NCBI GenBank assembly: GCA_025716855.1
Contig: JAIXMQ010000025.1
Location: 124,001-188,000 of the forward strand
Direction of reading: 5' to 3'
Source: Pilaira anomala
Taxonomy: Eukaryota; Mucoromycota; Mucoromycetes; Mucorales; Mucoraceae
DNA length: 64,000 nucleotides
Shown: piece after piece, positions 58,184-64,000 of the stretch
Layout: every line of letters starts with the position of its first letter
Numbering within the stretch: the first letter of the stretch is position 1
Made by a program: the position numbers and the translations under genes
Notes under the pieces: model-generated
Database searches by the model: none
The model's input: the letters and a program-made list of their open reading frames with translations, nothing else
What the model was told of the DNA's origin: nothing

Positions 58184-58947
58184 ATGGAATCTTTTCAAAA
58201 TACAGTTCAACAAGCAAACTTGGCTAGTCTTTTAGGTTTACACTTGGTATAGCTTAATTCTCTTTACACATTGGGAAAAAAAACAACACACTTTACTAAA
58301 CAAATACTTTTAGGGTCTTTCACTTTTAGGAGCTGTTGCTTCTAATCCAAGTTATAATATTCCCATCTTCTTTTTCGGTATTTGGGCATATAATAACCGA
58401 GAATCCAATTCACCCATCAAAACAGTATGATTTACTTACTTGAATTACCTTGCACAATTTATTTACACAAAAATTCTATATAGTTTACTGGTGTATTAGC
58501 TTTCAGTATCTTATTGGATTTAATATGGCTTTATTTACATGGTTCTAATCCTCAAGGGGAAAGCGGATTTGGATTTGCTAAATTGTAAGTTGATTTGAAA
58601 TAACTAAATAATTTACATACATATTGATATCCTGTTATTAGTTTCAACATTATTAGTTTAATTATCAAGGTTAGTTTGATTTCACATAAAACTTAAAGCT
58701 TTTATGCTTAATTTTGTAAAATTTAATCTGTAGCCAATCTCGGTATACTCGGGTGTTAATAATCTCAAGGAACGTGGCGATTCTATAAGTGCTGGTAGTA
58801 AGTATATATATATATATATAAACGAGTCGCTGCCTTACATTATATATATTAATTGCTTGTGATATAGATTGGTCAGATGCTCCTGGTGCTTTCCCTTCCG
58901 GCGCTTATCAAAATGTCAGAGACGGTGATAGCGCAGAATTTGCCTAA
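58184..58947 (+). CDS. Small membrane protein, AGTRAP-like
   Basis: Six short exons (58184-58246, 58314-58424, 58484-58584, 58642-58669, 58734-58794, 58868-58947) give 147 residues. About four helices are visible: residues 13-30, 35-50, 57-75 and 90-105. The order of features (LLGAVASNPSYNIPIFFFGIW, FTGVLAFSILLDLIWLYLH, GFGFAKFFNIISLIIKPISV, ERGDSISAG, a soluble tail) resembles the type-1 angiotensin II receptor-associated protein family (AGTRAP: GVWA, FLDI, FGVGMAILSLLLKPLS). Frame and phases are consistent over all introns. Exon 4 is 28 nt. Fungal members are uncharacterised; the name reflects similarity, not a receptor role. Confidence 0.75.
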
Positions 58948-61149
58948 ATTAACACATTATGTTTGATATATACTAATAATAAAGAAATATTTAAAAACAG
59001 GAAAATTACCATGATTTATATGAATATGATCGTAGTTAAACAAATTAGAAATACACTATAAAGCATTGATGTGCTCGACAAAATATTTTAAAGGGGAACT
59101 TATTTACGCCTTATTATGAAAAGAAAAATTAATCTTGACAAAACAGGATAAGGTAATGAAAGGTTTATCCCAAGATAACGTGGACAGATACATACAATGC
59201 TAGCTTCATTGATTTAGTATTCTTGATGAATAAGAGATAAAAGATGTTGAGTTGATCCAAGTGTTCAAGGACTTGTATTGTTCCTGAAGATTATTATACA
59301 TAACGAGTAATATACATAAAGTTGTTTCTATGAAATATTTATAGTTTTATAAGTTAATACATGATGAAGCGCTATTGTTTAAACTATTGGCTGTGTTTAA
59401 TTTAAAAAATACGAGTTCGTCTTAGTTACACTCCTCTTCCACATTCATATCATTTACTTTTTTTTTTGTCATGCATTTTATATTGCTGTAGTTCCCGTCA
59501 TTTATTTTTGTTTAATCATCATAAGCTACTAGATCTATTAAAATATGTATGTGTACCATGCATTATTACAATAAAACCAGCTGTAGAGATATATACACGA
59601 ATTATAATTCTCTCAGTGAGAAAATAGCAGTTTTTTATTTCTCACATGATCTATATCATGGGTGACTCAATTAGCTTTAGCCATAAGTTTTCCACACCAA
59701 AGGATTATCTATATACTAGAACAACAACGACTCAATTGGGCTTTGTTCATGTTTCGCGTATGACACTCGAGACTTCCACTTCCCTTTTATGGAAATACTT
59801 TTTCTCATAACACGCATGAATTTTGTTTATTGGTACCTATAAAATTTTGAATAAAAATTAAACTTTTGTTTCACTTAAAATGACGTTAATTGTGAAATGG
59901 CGGTATACCTGCCTAATGGTTATGTATCAGTGGATCTTTTTACATTAATGCGAAAGATAAGATTATGATTCTATTCTTTTCAAAAGATCAAATGTATAAT
60001 CTAGATAATATATGTCTGTAAAACTTTTTGGTGCAGATGCTTATAATATATATATATATATATATCCATGAAGACATGTAACATACACTCAAAATATATA
60101 TACATATATAGTTTTATTCAATGTAAGATAACAGTAATAATAAAGAGGACCCTTTTTTTTTCTTACAAAGTTCAATGCGTAAATAATGTATACATGTAAA
60201 TTACAAAATGAAATCGTTATTAGAATTATGGTTTCTTAACTCGTTTTTATGTGCGTTTAATAACGTAAGAAATATAATCTCGAACATGTGCTTTAGTATT
60301 ACAGGTCAAACTATTAGATATATAACTACATTGTTTTGGGACAAGTTTTGACCAAGTCTCATGCCTTAAAATATATGCAAAAGTACAACTGATATATAAG
60401 CTACCTACATGCGTACTGTCTATAATTACTTATTTTCTCGACTAAAACGCACAAACAAATACGCCTACAGTAAAACGTGATCAACAATGTACGATATTTT
60501 ACATTTGCTATAATTTACTCAACCCCTTACGCTTTTTAAAAGGCCCATTTTTATATAATTATAACATACCACCACCTAGTTCTGTCTAATAATACAAATT
60601 GAGGAATGAAGTTATTTTAAAATTTATAGTGAATGATATCTAGTTTATGAACTTCTATGAAGTACGAAAAGTTTAAAAGTCTCTTTTTATACTATCTTGG
60701 CTTATGTATATAATCATGTATACGGTGTATGTACCCGTTTTTTTTTTAATGCACATGCACATAAAAAAATAGTCATGACGTGAAAACATTTTGATTACAC
60801 TCTATTTCGAGAAATAACATAAAACAAAATACTTTTTTGACGGTATCAGAACAATATAAACGATAAAAATAATTTCTTTTTAACCCCGTAATTTTTTTTT
60901 TAGACCGTATATTATGTCGCTCTCATAATATAGATGCAACGGGCAAACATATACTACATTTTATATTAAAAAAAAAACCTCCAAGTTCCAATTTAAAAAT
61001 GTTGTTGCATTTTAGTACTGATATCATCAGAACTTTTTTTTTTTATATAAAATAGAAGGTTCGTTTGCATTGTCCCTTTTTCTCCTATATATTATATTCT
61101 GATAAAATCCTTTTTCTAGTCTACCGAATATACGTATAGTAGGTTAAGA
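58948..61149. other. Long intergenic region
   Basis: 2.2 kb of AT-rich DNA with TA repeats (60045-60064) and no recognised gene, RNA or transposon. Confidence 0.5.
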
Positions 61150-63221
61150 ATGACTTTTAAGACAAGCATAAGTATGTACAAAACCAGATGACAGCTTCGG
61201 TTTTTTAAAATATAGCTTTGAATACATGTAATACATTGTTGACACGCACTGTTTATTTTGTAGTCAAATCTTTGCTAATCTCACTTTTGGTAACTATTAT
61301 CTCTGTCACTGAAGCTCAAAATGTCACTTACAACGTGGTTTCTCACTATCCTAATGATCAAAACTCGATTGGTGTGCTGATAGATAATAACAAAATCCCT
61401 TACTTGCTCACTGTATCAACACAAACTCCATATATATTCACTGGTGATGCACCTGTAGCTAAAATAGGCTATAAGTACATAATACGAAATAACAATGATG
61501 GCGCAGAGATCTCTGAACCCTTCACACGATCCCCGTCAACAGAAGCATCGTATAACGAGTTTTTTGGAATATCAATGAACACACACCCAATTCCAGAGTT
61601 TCCACAGATATACCCTCCTTTGTCCTCAATTCATAGAGCCGTTTCAAATATTCACAAAGATGATCAAATTCCAACTTTTTTTCTTTTAGGAACAGAAGCT
61701 GACATCAAAAATATGCATTCTAATATATTTATTAGTAAATTTAAGATAGCATTAAACTTGACACATATAGGGTAAAGTTGTCTAATATAGAATTAAAATC
61801 TAAATAAATATGTTTGATTTAAAAATAAATAAATAGGTTGAATGAAGTTCATACGGTGGATTCAGTAGAAGTACAAGTCTCGGGTCGCGGTACCAGATAT
61901 TCCTTAAAACCATCTTATAAATTAGATATGGGTAAAGAGAATAGGTTATTTGGCTATCGAAGACTGAAGCTCCGTGCACTCGTTACCGATCCATCCTTCA
62001 TGCGTGATAAATTAGCTTACGATTTGATAAGGTCTTTTGGTTTAGCTTCAACCGGGTATTCATTTGCGAGGTAACTTTTTTGAAAAAATATATATATATA
62101 TATATTTACTTGCAAAAAATTAATCAAATGGTCTTTTAGAGTTTTTATCAACAATAAACCTTATGGATTATTTGGAGTTCAAGAAGACTTTGATGAACCC
62201 TGGCTTGCAAATGAGTTCAATAATGGCAACGCGGAAGATTACAATCACGGTGCCTTATTTACTGGAAAACTAAAAGCACCTTTGAAATACCTAGGTGAAA
62301 ACGAAACACGCTACACAGAAAAACAAATAATTTTCAATCAATCTTCTTATCGGGTCGAAGTGCCAGCCCGAAAAGATGGAGAAAAGTTACCTGCTAATAT
62401 TCAAAGAATAATTGACTTTACCAAGTTTTTATCTACAGCACCATCAACCCAATCAGATGCAGTTGCTATCTGGAATCAGCAGATAGATACAGAGAGTGTA
62501 TTGAGAAGGTAAAAATACTTTAAATTTAGAAACGAGTATTTTTTTTTTTTTTTTAGCTAAACTGTTTACCGTAAATTATAGTCTTGCTCTGGAAATTTTC
62601 TTGGGAAATAGCGACGGTTACATTTTTGGTAGTGCAAATTACAATCTCTTTGTAAGATCAATCCAAACAGAACAAATTACTTTTATTCCTAGTGACATGG
62701 ATTTAGTCTTTGGCTCAAGCAGTGTACGAAAAGCAAATATCACAATTTACAGCGGACTGGAAAATCACCCCAATTATAACAACGAACACCCTCTATTTTT
62801 TAACATATTAAAAGTACCAGAATTTAGGACACTATTTGAGACAATGCTTAAAAAAGCATTTGAAAACTTGGATTTAGTGTATAGACGCATCGATGCTTTT
62901 TCAGGTCTCATCCAAGAAGATGTTGATTGGGACAGTTTAATTGCCAGAGACTATGTCGTTTTACCATCATTAGCAGAAACTTTCAGAAATGCCAAGTTCA
63001 ATGCTGAACCAGGGCAAGTGCCAGAAGATATGGAGACGATGATAGATTATGCTTCAAGAATAGAGCAAGATAAAATCTCATTTGAAGTTGCTGTGAATGG
63101 TACAATCAACAGATCTTCTATCATGGGATTAAAACAATGGATTTCTTTGTCAGCTGATTCTTATCTGAAAGCAACAAACACTGTAAATATTGCCCGTAAA
63201 AGGAAACTGAATAAAGTTTAA
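61150..63221 (+). CDS. CotH-family protein kinase-like secretory protein
   Basis: Predicted exons 61150-61171, 61216-61771, 61837-62070, 62140-62508, 62582-63221 give 606 residues. The main frame has no early ATG, so a 22-nt first exon (MTFKTSI) and a 44-nt GTATGT-TATAG intron are proposed; this gives a signal peptide (ISLLVTIISVTEA). The CotH kinase core is recognisable: YKLDMGKENRLFGYRRLKLR, FMRDKLAYDLIRSFGLAS, YGLFGVQEDFDE, then IPSDMDLVFG matching the D-x-D-x-x-FG metal-binding motif. CotH proteins are atypical kinases; some surface members in Mucorales act in host-cell attachment. This one shows no C-terminal hydrophobic GPI-type tail and ends in a basic ARKRKLNKV, so surface anchoring is not supported. 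Several N-glycosylation sequons are present. Start and exon 1 are the least sure parts. Confidence 0.8.
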
Positions 63222-64000
63222 AAATATTTATGTAGTAGACACAAATAAATTTTGTAGTATCATATCTTTTTTTGAAAATGAAGATATATTAAAGAATCCA
63301 AATTTCATTAGATAAATCTAGTAACTAAAAATTTAAAATATTTTTTTTTTTTAAAAAAAAAGTATGTCATCTATATGTATAAGCAAATCAATGTTAGTAA
63401 AGTGGTAGTAGTATAAAACAAATATACAGAGTTTCAACTGGATTTATTAAAGCATTCAATAAGTCAAACATTCCATTACTTTTGGTACAGAATAAATTCT
63501 AAAATATTTTTTTTTTAATATCTAAATATAATCTTATTGTTTTGACGTTTAAAATAAGCTAAATATGATCAATAAAGTTCAAATAAAGACTTTTTTTCGA
63601 GTAAACACTAGAGTATCTAAAAAGCGCATAGTCTGACACACTCCTTTTGTGTAAGTGCATAAACCTTCTTTGGTGGAGGAGGAAGAGAGAGGGGGGGGGG
63701 GTTTGGTTCATTAGGTTGTATATAAAAAAGATTGAAAACGTTACTATATAATAACTTGTAAACACTCACTGCATGAACTATAATATGAACCTCTTAAACA
63801 AGGAATTCACCGCAAAAATGTTCAATAGTATAATGCCGATACATATACACCCTGTATATAATAGGAGTGAAGATACAATCATGATTACTTGATCTATTAT
63901 GTGAAGATAATAGCATCTGTACATGTTCCTAAAAACTTGTAAGACACGGTGATAGTATTTGGTGTAAATATCAACAATTCATCTTTAGTTCTGTCTGTGA
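63222..64000. other. 3' flank, non-coding
   Basis: AT-rich with A/T runs and a G9-10 run near 63692-63701. No gene recognised to the window edge. Confidence 0.5.

Overview
This window is nuclear DNA from a filamentous fungus, most likely an early-diverging mould of the Mucorales (Mucoromycota). The evidence is intron-rich genes with short GT-AG introns, a very AT-rich genome full of long A or T runs, a velvet regulator, a CotH-family secretory protein, a Grainyhead/CP2 transcription factor, and transposons of types known from mucoralean genomes (a DIRS element in the style of Phycomyces Prt1, LINEs, Ty3/Gypsy, PIF/Harbinger). No bacterial operon signals are present. The species cannot be fixed from the sequence alone.

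Layout. 1-5.5 kb: two tandem HPP-family membrane protein genes (the first cut by the window edge), then a five-exon velvet-domain gene. 6.2-20.2 kb: a retrotransposon cluster built around one tRNA-Gly(GCC) gene at 14751-14821. A 6.1-kb LINE and a 2.4-kb ORF1-only relative lie head to tail upstream on the minus strand. Each is bounded by a 15-nt copy of the 5' end of the tRNA, which looks like a target-site duplication made by insertion into the tRNA A box. An intact Ty3/Gypsy element with two identical 175-bp LTRs starts 30 bp after the tRNA. 20.3-27.6 kb: a graveyard of broken pieces (endonuclease fragment, Gypsy integrase, CCHC gag-like ORF1, Tc1-type transposase fragment). 27.8-32.6 kb: a structurally complete DIRS element (gag, RT/RNase H, tyrosine recombinase, inverted termini, internal complementary region) sitting in a minisatellite. 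33.6-35.3 kb: a PIF/Harbinger relic.

37.9-64 kb is a mostly ordinary gene region: acetyl-CoA acetyltransferase, an unknown multi-pass membrane protein, short-form tRNase Z overlapping the end of a convergent CHERP-like RNA-processing gene, a B-box/DUF2009 gene with two apparent one-base frame breaks, a Grainyhead-like transcription factor, the beta subunit of the mitochondrial processing peptidase, a PAM2-motif protein, an AGTRAP-like small membrane protein and a CotH-family protein. These are unrelated single genes with no obvious shared pathway.

The most notable biology is the tRNA-Gly locus. The target duplication appears to restore a full tRNA gene after each LINE insertion, so one gene can act as a reusable landing site; a Gypsy element has also landed just downstream. 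The LINE copies share a 3' hairpin that may be the reverse-transcriptase recognition site. Exon boundaries were placed by eye from splice consensus, frame continuity and family similarity. All database comparisons are from memory and none was run.
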